DNA from: Rhizobiales bacterium 65-79
GTDB lineage: Bacteria; Pseudomonadota; Alphaproteobacteria; Rhizobiales; Rhizobiaceae
Assembly: GCA_001896885.1 (NCBI GenBank)
Contig: MKRJ01000044.1
Coordinates: 1 to 64,000, forward strand
Length of the DNA: 64,000 bases
Direction of reading: 5' to 3'
Below are positions 26,895 to 36,129 of this stretch, piece by piece (positions within the stretch are counted from its first letter, which is position 1; each line of letters begins with the position of its first letter). The position numbers and the translations under genes were made by a program. The notes beneath the pieces are model-generated. The model searched no databases. It had not been told where the DNA came from and saw only the letters and a program-made list of their open reading frames with translations.

Positions 26895-28330
26895 CAGTCT
26901 TTCTTCGGCTTGCGGGGAGCCGGCTTTTCCCTCCCCCTTGGGGGAAGGGTCCGGCCGGAGGCCGGTGGCGGGGTCGGTCCGCCTGGCTTGCCGGCCTTTT
27001 TTCGAGCCGGCGCGCGGCCTTTACCCGCCCCCGCCGTCGCCGGAGCCTGCCTTCGGGCCGGCAAAGGGCCGGACCCGGGGGGCGACATCTCCCCCTGGCG
27101 GGGGGAGGAAAGCCCGCCCTTCCCGACCGGCCTTGCCCCCGGCGCCATCCAGACATTGGACGAGCGAGGCCGGGCCGGCGTTTCCTTTTTCTTGTCGTCG
27201 GGGCGCTTTTCGGCACGCTTGTCGCCGAAGCGTGGCGGCCGTGCGGTCTGCAGGCGGTCGAGCGCCTCCTCCCGCTGCCGCTCGCGCGTCCGCTTGCGGT
27301 TGCGGACCAGGCCGCCCTCCTCGACACGCGGCGCGGCGCTTCTCGGCGCCGGCGCCTTCGGCTCGTTGCCGGCGCGCACCGGACGGTTGGGAAAAGGCTT
27401 CGTCACCGGCGCCTCGAAATTCGCGCCGGATTCCTCGATCAGCCGTTCGCCCAACTGGTCGCGCAGCAGCCGGCCTTTCAATTCCAGCACCTCCCCTTCG
27501 CCGAGTTCGCCGAGCTGGAAAGGGCCGTAGGAAATGCGGATGAGGCGCGTGACGTCCAGGCCGAGCGCGCCGAGAATGTTCTTCACCTCGCGGTTCTTTC
27601 CCTCGCGCAGGCCGAGCGTCAGCCAGGCGTTGGAGCCCTGCTCGCGGTCGAGCGCAGCCTCGACCGCGCCGTAGAAGACGCCGTCGATCGCGATCCCCTG
27701 GCTGAGGCCGGCAAGCGCCTCGGCATCGACCGTGCCGTGCACACGCGCGCGGTAGCGCCGCAGCCAGCCGGTCGAGGGCAGTTCGAGCACCCGCGCCAGC
27801 CCGCCATCATTGGTGAGGAGGAGCAGCCCTTCGGTATTGATGTCTAGACGGCCGACCGTCATCAGCCGCGGCAGGCCCTCGGGCAGGCAGTCGAAGACGG
27901 TCCGGCGGCCTTCGGGATCGCGGTTGGTCGTGACCACCCCCGCCGGCTTGTGGAAGAGGAAGAGGCGCGTGCGCTCGATCACCGGGATCGGCGTTCCGTC
28001 GACCTCGATCCTGTCCCCAGGACCGACATTGAAGGCCGGCGAGGAGAGGACGGCGCCGTTGACGCGCACACGGCCCGCGGCGATCAGCGCCTCGGCCTCG
28101 CGGCGCGAGGAGATGCCGGCGCGGGCGAGCCGCTTTGCGATGCGCTCGGAGGCCTGGCTGACCTCCCCCGAGACGGCGCCCCCCTCTCTCGCCGGAGCCC
28201 GTCCTCGGGCCGGCATTTCCCCAGCAAAGGAGGAGATCGGGCGCCCTCCGCCGCGCTTCGCGCCTTTCCTCGTCGAGGGAGAAGCTGGACGCCTTTTGTC
28301 GCCTCGCATTTTTTTCGTTTTATCGTCCAT
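26894..28330 (-). CDS. rluB: 23S rRNA pseudouridine synthase RluB-like, with long repeat-derived tails
   Basis: A 478-residue member of the RsuA/RluB/E/F family. An S4 RNA-binding domain (about residues 62-105) is followed by the catalytic domain. The active-site aspartate is in VGRLDINTEGLLLLTNDGGLA and REGKNREVKNILGALGL follows. These enzymes isomerise a 23S uridine, for RluB U2605. The core ends near residue 300. The remaining 180 residues are basic and proline-rich, and the first 60 are also extra. Residues about 405-478 (LSSPRQGEMSPPGSG..., TPPPASGRTLPPRGREK) and about 33-54 look like translated palindromic repeats. Confidence 0.9.
   Translation of the reverse strand: MDDKTKKMRGDKRRPASPSTRKGAKRGGGRPISSFAGEMPARGRAPAREGGAVSGEVSQASERIAKRLARAGISSRREAEALIAAGRVRVNGAVLSSPAFNVGPGDRIEVDGTPIPVIERTRLFLFHKPAGVVTTNRDPEGRRTVFDCLPEGLPRLMTVGRLDINTEGLLLLTNDGGLARVLELPSTGWLRRYRARVHGTVDAEALAGLSQGIAIDGVFYGAVEAALDREQGSNAWLTLGLREGKNREVKNILGALGLDVTRLIRISYGPFQLGELGEGEVLELKGRLLRDQLGERLIEESGANFEAPVTKPFPNRPVRAGNEPKAPAPRSAAPRVEEGGLVRNRKRTRERQREEALDRLQTARPPRFGDKRAEKRPDDKKKETPARPRSSNVWMAPGARPVGKGGLSSPRQGEMSPPGSGPLPARRQAPATAGAGKGRAPARKKAGKPGGPTPPPASGRTLPPRGREKPAPRKPKKD
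26925..27116. repeat. palindromic repeat elements inside the 3' end of rluB
   Basis: Two strong hairpins lie in this stretch: a CCCTCCCCCTT/GGGGGAAGGG-type palindrome at 26929-26949 and CTCCCCC-TGGC-GGGGGAG at 27089-27107. Between them is further GC-rich self-complementary DNA (GGCCGGAGGCCGG). The arrangement, and the closing GGAGGAAAGCC, match the element inside ileS at 31297-31407. Both are read through in frame. Confidence 0.65.
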
Positions 28331-28401
28331 ATGGCAATCGCCTTTCCGGGCGGGTAACTATCAGGTCAACTCCCGGCAGGCGAGAGGAAACGGATACCGA
28401 C

Positions 28402-28851
28402 GTGCGGCAGACGGGCTATATGGAAGTTGCGCTGGAGGAGGCCCGCGCCGCCGCCGCGCGCGGCGAGGTGCCCATCGGCGCCGTCGTGGTGCAGGGCGGC
28501 GGGATCGTCGCCCGCGCCGGCAACCGGACAAGGGAGTTAGCCGACCCCACGGCGCATGCCGAGATGCTGGCGATCCGCGCCGCCTGCGCCGCGCTCGCGG
28601 CCGAACGGCTCGCCGAGGCCGACCTCTTCGTCACGCTCGAACCCTGCGCCATGTGCGCCGGCGCGATCTCCTTCGCGCGCATCCGACGCCTCTATTTCGG
28701 CGCGGCGGACGACAAGGGCGGCGCGGTCGTCAACGGGCCGCGCTTCTTCGGCCAGCCGACATGCCACCACGCGCCGGAAATCTATTCCGGCTTCGGCGAG
28801 CGCGAATCGGCTGAACTGCTGAAAGGCTTTTTCCGCGACCGGCGCGGCTGA
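28402..28851 (+). CDS. tadA: tRNA-specific adenosine-34 deaminase
   Basis: A 149-residue zinc deaminase converting A34 to inosine in tRNA-Arg(ACG). The first zinc motif is PTAHAEMLAI, with catalytic glutamate, and the second is TLEPCAMCAGAI. RRLYFGAADDKGGAV and the C-terminal LLKGFFRDRR tail are typical of TadA. Start GTG at 28402 is preceded by AGAGGAAACGG; an ATG at 28420 is possible but would shorten helix 1. It is divergent from rluB. Confidence 0.94.
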   Translation: MRQTGYMEVALEEARAAAARGEVPIGAVVVQGGGIVARAGNRTRELADPTAHAEMLAIRAACAALAAERLAEADLFVTLEPCAMCAGAISFARIRRLYFGAADDKGGAVVNGPRFFGQPTCHHAPEIYSGFGERESAELLKGFFRDRRG

Positions 28852-28864
28852 TTTCCGGGCTCGT

Positions 28865-29638
28865 CTAGTGGAAAGGCCAGAGGTCGCCCCACTGGAAGCC
28901 GTCCTTCTTGCCGAGGGCGGCTTTCTTGCGTTCCTTTTCCTTGCGCCATTCGTCCTCGCCGAGCTGGTCGGCGGGAGCGGTCGCGGCCGGCTGGCGGTAG
29001 GTCAGCGGCGGCTCGCTCAGATAGCGCCGCTCTGTCGCGCTGCCCTGCTTGTTGATCGCCATGCGGCGCTTGAACTCGTCGCTCTGGTTCGTGCTCGCAT
29101 CCGGCCCACCGCCGGTGAGGGAAACATCGGTTCCCCTCGTACGAAGAACCGGCGCGCTCGGCTGCGAAGAAGTCGGGCCGGCGATCTGCGGACTGAAGTT
29201 CGGATCATCCTGGCCAGCGGTCGCCTCCGCGCGCAACCTCTGGCGCTTGGCTTCCGGAGATTCCGGCCACTGCGGATTGGAAGAAGTCGCCACATCCTGC
29301 TGGGGCGGCGGCAGAACGGCAACCTCGCTCTTGGCCGGCCTCACAAGGTCGGGGCGGGGCCTGGTGTCGATGTGCTTCGGTTCCTTGGGGCCCAGCGTGA
29401 TCATGCCGGTCATATCGTCCAGCAACTGCTTGTCGGATGGCGTTCCCGTGCCGTAGGTCGGCGCCCCCGTGCACCCGGCAAGCAGCAGACACGCCATGCC
29501 CAGCGAGGCGGAAAGCGCCGGCCGCGAGAAGGTCGCACAAGACCCGACAAAATGTTTCAAGCTCTTCAGCCTCTCACCCGTCGCCGGGTTTTCATACCGG
29601 GACGCCCGCGCTTTGACCGGCGAATCCGGCAACAACAT
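28865..29638 (-). CDS. outer-membrane lipoprotein, hypothetical
   Basis: A protein of about 257 residues if started at the ATG at 29638; a TTG at 29560 would give a tidier 29-residue lipoprotein signal. The lipobox is LLLAGC, followed by TGAPTYGTGTPSDKQLLDDMTGMITLGPKE. The mature chain is hydrophilic and rich in proline, glutamine and charged residues. It ends GKKDGFQWGDLWPFH, with no recognised domain. It lies downstream of ileS on the same strand with about 125 bases between them, as is common in Rhizobiales. Lipidation is well supported; function is unknown. Confidence 0.72.
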   Translation of the reverse strand: MLLPDSPVKARASRYENPATGERLKSLKHFVGSCATFSRPALSASLGMACLLLAGCTGAPTYGTGTPSDKQLLDDMTGMITLGPKEPKHIDTRPRPDLVRPAKSEVAVLPPPQQDVATSSNPQWPESPEAKRQRLRAEATAGQDDPNFSPQIAGPTSSQPSAPVLRTRGTDVSLTGGGPDASTNQSDEFKRRMAINKQGSATERRYLSEPPLTYRQPAATAPADQLGEDEWRKEKERKKAALGKKDGFQWGDLWPFH

Positions 29639-29763
29639 GACGCCTGGCGAGGCGTCTTCCCGGGTCGGCTTGTAACGCAACAGGCCGAGAGGGGCAACGG
29701 CAAGCCGCGCCCACCCACAAAATCGACGGCGCCCGGGGAGCGCCGCCGGAGCGGTCTTCGGCG

Positions 29764-32700
29764 TCACAGCCGGCCGAGCGCCTGCAGTTCGCTCAGCGCC
29801 ATCGCATCGCGCGCCGAAACGTCGGGAAATTCGCCGTCGGAGCCGACATCGTCCGTATAGCGCCAGGAGCGGGCGCATTTCACCAGCCCGAGCGCCTCGG
29901 CATGGCGGAACTCGACCGCCACGCCGGCGACATCGTCGAGCGCGAAGGCGCCCGCCGGCGCGGGCTTGCCGGTCACCTCGATGGCGCTGGTGATGCAAAT
30001 CTCCGCCATGTCGACGCTTTCGACCAGCGCGCGCAGCCCACCATCGGCGATATGCAGCACGGGCGCCGCCTCCAGCGACGAGCCGATCGTCTTTTTCGCC
30101 CGCTCGATCTCCAGCGCGCCGGTGACGACGCGACGGACCGTGCGGATCCTTTCCCATTTTTCGGCGAGCGCGTCGTCCTTCCACTCGGCCGGGATTTCCG
30201 GGAACTGTTCCAGATGGACCGAGGCCGCGTCGGGATGACGGTCGAGCCACGCCTCCTCCATGGTGAAGGGCAGCATGGGAGCCAGCCACTTCACCAGGCA
30301 GTCGAAGAGACGGCGGACGACCTCGACCGACGCCTTGCGGCGGAGGCTAGACGGCGCGTCGCAATAGAGCGCGTCCTTGCGGATATCGAAATAGAAGGCG
30401 GAAAGCTCGACCACCATGAAATCGAGCAGCGCGCGCGTGATGCGCTTGAAGTCGAAGGCGTCGTAGCCCCTGCGCACCACCTGGTCGAGTTCGGCCAGAC
30501 GATGCAGCATCAGACGCTCGAGTTCCGGCATTTCTTCCGGCGGCACCTCTTCGCCCTCGTCATGGGCAAGCGTGCCGAGCATCCAGCGTATGGTGTTGCG
30601 GAGCTTGCGGTAGGCGTCGATGTTGGTCTGCAGGATGTTCTTGCCGAGCCGCTGGTCTTCCCAATAGTCGGTGGTCATGACCCAGAGGCGCAAAATGTCG
30701 GCGCCGGACTGCTTCATCACGTCCTGCGGCACGACCGTATTGCCGAGCGATTTCGACATCTTGCGGCCGTTTTCGTCCATGGTGAAGCCATGGGTGATGA
30801 CGGCGTCGTAGGGCGCACGGCCGCGCGTGCCGCAACTTTCGAGCAGCGAGGAGTGGAACCAGCCGCGATGCTGGTCGGAGCCTTCGAGATAGACGTCGGC
30901 CGGCCATTTCAGATCCGGCCGGTCCTCCAGCGTGAAGGCGTGCGTTGAGCCCGAATCGAACCACACGTCGAGGATGTCGGTCACCTTGCTCCACTTGGCA
31001 TGGTCGTGGTCGTTGCCGAGGAAGCGCTCCTTGGCGCCGTCGGCGAACCAGGCGTCGGCGCCCTCGGCCTCGAAGGCGTCGAGGATGCGGGCGTTGACCT
31101 TCTCGTCCTTGAGCACGTTTCCGTCGGCGTCCGCGAATACGGCGATCGGCACGCCCCAGGCGCGCTGGCGCGACAGCACCCAGTCGGGCCGGTCCTCGAT
31201 CATCGCGCGCAGGCGCGTCTGGCCGGCGGCGGGCACGAAGCGGGTGGCGTCGATGGCGGCGAGCGCGCGGTAACGGAGGGTGTCTGGCAGGGCGCTTTTT
31301 CCCTCCCCTTCCAGGGGAGGGTGGCCCGAAGGCCCGGGTGGGGTGCGTTGCAGCCCCCCCTCCGTCGCCTGCGGCGACACCTCCCCCCGTCGGGGGGAGG
31401 AAAGCCCATACCCGTCCAACTCCTTGTCCATGTGGACGAACCATTGCGGGGTGTTGCGGAAGATGACGGGCTTCTTGGAGCGCCACGAATGCGGATACTG
31501 GTGCTTGAGCCGGCCGCGTGCGAACAGCGCGTTGCGCTCGATCAGCGCGTCGATCACCGCCTTGTTGGCGTCGCCCTTCTTGCCATTGTCGTCGATGACG
31601 CGCGCCGGGCCGCCGTCGCGGTCCGGCCCGAAGCCCGGCGCGTCCTTGGTGTAGAAGCCGGCGTCGTCCACGGTGAAGGGGATCGCCGGATCGATGCCAC
31701 GCTCGCGCAAGTCCTTCGCCGCATCCATCCAGGCGTCGAAGTCCTCGCGGCCATGGCCGGGCGCGGTGTGCACGAAGCCGGTGCCGGCGTCGTCGGTGAC
31801 ATGGTCGCCGGGAAGCATCGGCACGGCGAAGCCATAGCCGCCGCCCAACGGTTTTGCCTCGCCATCCACGCTTATGCCCGCCAATGGATGCCAAAGCACC
31901 AGAGCGCCAAGCTCCTTGGCCGTTACGGTGCGCAGGCGCCTGAACTGTAGCTTCGCCTTTGCGAATGATTCCTCTGCCAGCTTGTCGGCAAAGATCAGCT
32001 TTTCGCCGGGACGCGGACCGAAATCGTTCTCGGCGGCCGTGACTTCGTACAATCCGTATTCGATACGCGGCGAATAGGCGACCGCGCGGTTTCCGGGGAT
32101 GGTCCAAGGAGTGGTCGTCCAGATAACGACGAAGGCATCCCGAAGATCGCCGAAACTCTCCTGCCATTTGACTTGAGCGGCTTCGATCTCGGCGTCCGTC
32201 TTTAGATCGCGCTTGACGAAATCCGGCGCCCATAGATGGTTCACCGGGAACTTCACCCAGATCGTGTCGCTCTCGTGGTCGTGGTACTCGATCTCGGCCT
32301 CGGCCAGCGCGGTGCGCTCGACCACACTCCACATCACCGGCTTGGAGCCGCGATAGAGCTGGCCCGACATCGCGAACTTCATCAGCTCGCCGGCGATGCG
32401 CGCCTCGGCGTGGAAGTTCATCGTCAGATAGGGGTCCTTGAAGTCGCCGATCACCCCGAGGCGCTGGAACTCTTGCGCCTGCACGTCGATCCAGTGTTGT
32501 GCGAACTCGCGGCACTCCTTGCGGAAGGCGTTGATCTCCCCGCCGTCGGCGAAGTTCGGCTTCTCCTTGCCCTTGGCGCGGTACTGCTCCTCGATCTTCC
32601 ATTCGATCGGCAGGCCGTGGCAGTCCCAGCCGGGCACGTAGTTGGAATCGTAGCCGCGCATCTGGAAGGAGCGGGTGATGACGTCCTTCAGCACCTTGTT

Positions 32701-32928
32701 CAGCGCGTGGCCGATATGGATGTTGCCGTTGGCGTAGGGCGGGCCGTCGTGCAGCACGTATTTCGGGCGGCCGGCCGAATCCTCGCGCAGTCGCCGGTAG
32801 AGGCCCATCCTGTCCCAGCGCTCGACGAGAAGCGGCTCCTTCTCCGGAAGGCCGGCGCGCATGGGGAAGTCGGTCTTCGGCAGATAGAGCGTCTTGGAAT
32901 AGTCGATCTTTTCGGACGTGTCGTTCAT
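29764..32928 (-). CDS. ileS: isoleucyl-tRNA synthetase, carrying an in-frame repeat insertion
   Basis: About 1054 residues from the ATG at 32928 (an ATG at 32940 is also possible). [23 protein letters not shown] is the HIGH motif, and [10 protein letters not shown] the KMSKS motif. The editing domain includes [16 protein letters not shown]. It charges tRNA-Ile. It is longer than typical alphaproteobacterial IleS. About 40 extra residues near 507-546 (starting [18 protein letters not shown]) lie between the conserved [15 protein letters not shown] and [19 protein letters not shown]. They are encoded by a palindromic repeat at 31297-31407 without breaking the frame. The insertion falls on a loop before [19 protein letters not shown]. 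Confidence 0.97.
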   Translation of the reverse strand: MNDTSEKIDYSKTLYLPKTDFPMRAGLPEKEPLLVERWDRMGLYRRLREDSAGRPKYVLHDGPPYANGNIHIGHALNKVLKDVITRSFQMRGYDSNYVPGWDCHGLPIEWKIEEQYRAKGKEKPNFADGGEINAFRKECREFAQHWIDVQAQEFQRLGVIGDFKDPYLTMNFHAEARIAGELMKFAMSGQLYRGSKPVMWSVVERTALAEAEIEYHDHESDTIWVKFPVNHLWAPDFVKRDLKTDAEIEAAQVKWQESFGDLRDAFVVIWTTTPWTIPGNRAVAYSPRIEYGLYEVTAAENDFGPRPGEKLIFADKLAEESFAKAKLQFRRLRTVTAKELGALVLWHPLAGISVDGEAKPLGGGYGFAVPMLPGDHVTDDAGTGFVHTAPGHGREDFDAWMDAAKDLRERGIDPAIPFTVDDAGFYTKDAPGFGPDRDGGPARVIDDNGKKGDANKAVIDALIERNALFARGRLKHQYPHSWRSKKPVIFRNTPQWFVHMDKELDGYGLSSPRRGEVSPQATEGGLQRTPPGPSGHPPLEGEGKSALPDTLRYRALAAIDATRFVPAAGQTRLRAMIEDRPDWVLSRQRAWGVPIAVFADADGNVLKDEKVNARILDAFEAEGADAWFADGAKERFLGNDHDHAKWSKVTDILDVWFDSGSTHAFTLEDRPDLKWPADVYLEGSDQHRGWFHSSLLESCGTRGRAPYDAVITHGFTMDENGRKMSKSLGNTVVPQDVMKQSGADILRLWVMTTDYWEDQRLGKNILQTNIDAYRKLRNTIRWMLGTLAHDEGEEVPPEEMPELERLMLHRLAELDQVVRRGYDAFDFKRITRALLDFMVVELSAFYFDIRKDALYCDAPSSLRRKASVEVVRRLFDCLVKWLAPMLPFTMEEAWLDRHPDAASVHLEQFPEIPAEWKDDALAEKWERIRTVRRVVTGALEIERAKKTIGSSLEAAPVLHIADGGLRALVESVDMAEICITSAIEVTGKPAPAGAFALDDVAGVAVEFRHAEALGLVKCARSWRYTDDVGSDGEFPDVSARDAMALSELQALGRL
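31297..31407. repeat. palindromic repeat element inserted in frame in ileS
   Basis: The stretch contains CCCTCCCC-TTCCA-GGGGAGGG at about 31301-31321 and GGCCCGAAGGCCCGGGTGGGG after it. GTCGCCTGCGGCGAC lies at 31364-31378, and a CCTCCCCC-CGTC-GGGGGGAGG hairpin at about 31380-31400. These stacked hairpins match the GC-rich repeat in rluB and the convergent-gene spacers at 52657 and 56931. Length is compatible with a multiple of three, and the IleS frame is intact on both sides. Confidence 0.75.
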
Positions 32929-33321
32929 CGTTCTGGCCATTATGCGGCGGACGGCGAAAGGCCGCGCGCCCAAAATCATCTCGAAGCGGAATATGCGCGG
33001 AAAGCGAAAATCTCCCGGACCCGCCGGCGGCCTCAGGCCGCCCGCAAGGCCGGGCCGGTAATTCGTATCGCTGCAAAGCGCGAATTTAGTGTCATGCGGC
33101 GGCTTTTAGAGGACCGAGCGGCGATTGGAAAGCCTGAAGCTTGCTTGCCGGCTGTGCCATTTGCGCCGCCACGCGCTCCTGAAAGTCCCTTCGGCCATCA
33201 TGCCGAAGGCATCGAACTATCTGCTCAACCCCGGCATCCCGATTCGAAGCGCGTGGAGATATTCGCCACCTATCGCTACCCCTTCGACAGCCGCCTTTTG
33301 CGGTGAACGGGCGTCAGGCGT
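32929..33321. other. gene-free spacer between ileS and the MipA-like gene
   Basis: About 390 bases with no credible gene. It includes the probable upstream region of ileS. A short hairpin CTTCGGC-CATCAT-GCCGAAG lies at 33189-33208 and a GGCGGCC/GGCCGCC-type inverted repeat near 33025-33045. No CDS with good start, codon bias and ribosome site was found on either strand. It may hold the ileS promoter and leader; no T-box is expected in this group and none was seen. Confidence 0.4.
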
Positions 33322-34146
33322 TCAGTGCAGCGAAAAATCGAAGCGGTAGGTGGCCGAGACGCCGATCAGGAACTGGTCGCGCGAGCCGCGTTCCTCGACG
33401 ATGCTGGAATCGGCCGCCGGGCCGAGCAGGTACTGGTATTCTCCGAACAGGCTGGTGGTGACTTTGTCCGTCGTCTTCCAGGTGAACGCGCCGCCGAAGC
33501 CCACCGATTTCAGCCCGCCGCCCGGCGAATAGGGGCTGAGGCCAGAGGCCAGCGATTCGGCCGGGCTGACGCCGTAATAGGTCCGGAAATAATCGGCGGT
33601 GGCGGCGGAAAGCCGCGGGCCGCCCGACAGCTGCAGGGCCGGCGTCAGGTTGGTGAAGGCGTCGACCGCGAGGTCGCCGACGATGGCGTCATGGGTGACG
33701 ATGCCCCTACGCACCTCGCCGCGGACGCGCATCCAGTCGAACGGATAATATTCGGCGAAGAGGCCGAGTTCGCCGCCGAAATCGACATCGTGCAGTCCCC
33801 TCAGCGCGCGGTAGTCGCTCGAATCGCGCGGGAAGATGAGCTTGCCGGTCAGGCCGGCGCGGAAATCGCCGGTGTCGACGAAGCCGATCGAGATGTTGTC
33901 GTTGCGCGAGGAGAAACGCGTCGCCGTGCCCTGGCGGGCGAAGGAGACCAGCGGCATCGCACCGAAATGGTAGCTCGACGCGCCCTCGAATTCCGGCTCG
34001 GCATAGGTCGACACGCCGACGGTCAGCGACCAGTCGCCGTCGAACCAGCCGAAGCGGGAATTGTCGGCCGTGTCCGCGGCATGGGCGCTTGCGGTGGCGC
34101 CGAACAGCAGCAGGGCGGCGGTCAGGGCTCGTCGTCCCGTATTCAT
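33322..34146 (-). CDS. MipA/OmpV family outer-membrane protein
   Basis: A 274-residue outer-membrane beta-barrel protein from the ATG at 34146, which has GGAGAGGTGAGG just upstream. The signal peptide is MNTGRRALTAALLLFGATASAHA. The barrel has alternating strands such as WSLTVGVSTYAEPEFEGASSYHFGAMPLVSF and ends with the aromatic-type C-terminus FLIGVSATYRFDFSLH. MipA/OmpV proteins act as scaffolds or small porins. There are no operon partners. Its function in this organism is unknown. Confidence 0.85.
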   Translation of the reverse strand: MNTGRRALTAALLLFGATASAHAADTADNSRFGWFDGDWSLTVGVSTYAEPEFEGASSYHFGAMPLVSFARQGTATRFSSRNDNISIGFVDTGDFRAGLTGKLIFPRDSSDYRALRGLHDVDFGGELGLFAEYYPFDWMRVRGEVRRGIVTHDAIVGDLAVDAFTNLTPALQLSGGPRLSAATADYFRTYYGVSPAESLASGLSPYSPGGGLKSVGFGGAFTWKTTDKVTTSLFGEYQYLLGPAADSSIVEERGSRDQFLIGVSATYRFDFSLH

Positions 34147-34260
34147 CCTCACCTCTCCGTTCCGGCTCCCCTTCGGCCGCCGGCATCCCACCGTGGATAG
34201 GAAAGTCTTCTCCGCCCGGCAAGTAAACAATAATTTAAGGCGATGGCCCGCCTCTGAACG

Positions 34261-35259
34261 TCATCCGGCCGCAAACGCGATCGCGCGGTCGAGCGGGGAA
34301 ACCGGAGCGGCGCGGGCGAGCGCCGCCCTCGCCTCCTCCTCGTCGCGGCGCATCTGCGCCACCAGCGCATCGAGCCCGTCGAATTTCTCCTCGCCGCGCA
34401 GCCGGGAAAAGAAGCTCACGCGGCAGGTCTCGCCGTAGAGGTCGCCGGCAAAATCGAAAAGGTAGGTCTCGAGCAGCGCGGCGCCGTCGGCCTCGACGGT
34501 GGGCCGCCGTCCGAAGCTCGCCACACCGTCGTGAAGCGTGCCGTCGGCGCGGCGGAATCTCACCGCGTAGATGCCGTGCGCCAGTCCCATGTCGGCGGAA
34601 AGCGCCATGTTGGCGGTCGGATAGCCGAGCGTGCGGCCAAGCTGCCTGCCGCCGGAGACCTCCGCCTCGACGGTATAGCGGTAGCCGAGGAGCCCGGCCG
34701 CCTGCGCGACGTCCCCGGCGGCCAGCAATTCCCGTATGCGGCTCGACGACACGATCTCGGCGCCTTCATCGCGGAAGGCATCGACCAGCGTAACGCCGAA
34801 GCCGTGCCGCTCGCCCGAGGCGATGAGATAGGCGGGGCCGCCCTGGCGGTCCTTGCCGAAGTGGAAATCGACGCCGGTCACGACATGGCTGACGCCAAGC
34901 CCCCGGTCCAGTATGCGGGTCACGAACTCCTCGGCCGATTGCGCGGCGAAGGCGCGGGTGAAGGGGGTCTCGACGACGGCGTCGAAGCCGAGCGCGGCGA
35001 GTATGGCCGCCTTCATCGGCGCCGGCGTCAGCCGGAAAAGCGGGATGTCCGGACGGATGACGCTCCTTGGATGCGGCTCGAAGGTGAGGACGATGGCGGA
35101 GCGGCCAGCCGCCCTGGCCTCGCCAATGGCGCGCTCGAGCACGGCCTGATGCCCCCTGTGCACGCCGTCGAAATTGCCGATCGCCGCCACGCCGCCGCGC
35201 AGTTCGCCCGGAAGGCTCTGCGGATCGGAGACGCGGAGGATTTCGGCGGCCTTGCCCAT
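34261..35259 (-). CDS. ribF: bifunctional riboflavin kinase / FAD synthetase
   Basis: A 332-residue enzyme making FMN and then FAD. The N-terminal FAD synthetase domain has GNFDGVHRGHQAVL, and VTGVDFHFGKDRQGG follows. SSSRIRELLAAGDVAQAAGLLGYRYTVEAEVSGGRQLGRTLGYPTANM leads into the C-terminal kinase domain with the PTAN motif. It lies 27 bases downstream of the HAD-type hydrolase gene, and the two probably share a transcript. Confidence 0.96.
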   Translation of the reverse strand: MGKAAEILRVSDPQSLPGELRGGVAAIGNFDGVHRGHQAVLERAIGEARAAGRSAIVLTFEPHPRSVIRPDIPLFRLTPAPMKAAILAALGFDAVVETPFTRAFAAQSAEEFVTRILDRGLGVSHVVTGVDFHFGKDRQGGPAYLIASGERHGFGVTLVDAFRDEGAEIVSSSRIRELLAAGDVAQAAGLLGYRYTVEAEVSGGRQLGRTLGYPTANMALSADMGLAHGIYAVRFRRADGTLHDGVASFGRRPTVEADGAALLETYLFDFAGDLYGETCRVSFFSRLRGEEKFDGLDALVAQMRRDEEEARAALARAAPVSPLDRAIAFAAG

Positions 35260-35286
35260 CAGCGTGCCCTGCCCGGCATCCGTCGC

Positions 35287-36129
35287 TCAGCGAAGCCGCG
35301 GGATGACGGCCACGGGGTGGTGGCCGTGCTTGCCCAGAAAGGCGGCAAGGCGGCCAAGATCCGGCTCGTGGCCCTCGCCATATTCGCGCGCGTGGATGCC
35401 CGCCGAGACGTAGAGCACGTCGATGCCGGCCTGCTCGGCGCCCTTCACGTCGGTCATCACCCCGTCGCCGATCGCCAGGACCCGGGACCGGTCGAGGGGG
35501 CGTCCGAGGATGCGGCCGGCCGCCTTCAGCGCCGCGTCGTAGATCGGGCGGTGCGGCTTGCCGGCGATCAGCGTGCGGCCGCCGAGCAGGGCGTAGTCGC
35601 GGGCGAGCGCGCCGGCGCACCAGACGAGCGTATCGCCGCGTTCGACGACGATATCCGGATTGGCGCAGATGAAGGGCAGGTCGCGCGAGCGGAAACGCAT
35701 CAGCATCTCCGAATAATCCTCCGGCGTCTCGGTCCGGTCGTCGAAGAGGCCCGTGCAGACGACCGCGTCGGCTTCGAACTCGTCGCAGAATTCCACGTCC
35801 AGCCCTTCGTAGATGGTCAATTCCCGCTCCGATCCCACATGGAAGATGCGGCGCGGGCCCGCCGCGATCAGGTCGCGGGTCACGTCGCCCGAGGTGATCA
35901 GCTCGTCATAGGCGTCGCGGGGGACGTCGAGCGACCGCAGTTGCGCCTCCACGTCGTCGCGCGGACGCGGCGCGTTGGTGATCAGCACGACCGCCAGACC
36001 CTTCGAGCGGGCGCGGGCGAGCGCGGCGCACGCCTCGGGCGAGGAGCGCACGCCATTGTGCACGACGCCCCAGACGTCGCTCAGGATCGCATCGTATCCG
36101 CCGGTCAGCGCATCCAGCGTTTCGATCAT
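35287..36129 (-). CDS. HAD-superfamily phosphatase, subfamily IIA (TIGR01459-like)
   Basis: A 280-residue protein from the ATG at 36129; the frame extends upstream to 36201 and the start is uncertain. YDAILSDVWGVVHNG is HAD motif I with the nucleophile aspartate. VVLITNAPRP is motif II, GKPHRPIYDAALK motif III and VLAIGDGVMTDVKGAEQAGI motif IV. TIGR01459-type proteins are common in Alphaproteobacteria and of unknown substrate. It precedes ribF, so a phosphatase acting in flavin metabolism is possible but unproven. Confidence 0.85.
   Translation of the reverse strand: MIETLDALTGGYDAILSDVWGVVHNGVRSSPEACAALARARSKGLAVVLITNAPRPRDDVEAQLRSLDVPRDAYDELITSGDVTRDLIAAGPRRIFHVGSERELTIYEGLDVEFCDEFEADAVVCTGLFDDRTETPEDYSEMLMRFRSRDLPFICANPDIVVERGDTLVWCAGALARDYALLGGRTLIAGKPHRPIYDAALKAAGRILGRPLDRSRVLAIGDGVMTDVKGAEQAGIDVLYVSAGIHAREYGEGHEPDLGRLAAFLGKHGHHPVAVIPRLR

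Noticed and set aside
33060..33350. Short plus-strand open frame starting at 33125
   Set aside because: It lacks a ribosome site, has poor codon bias, and runs into the 3' end of the MipA-like gene.
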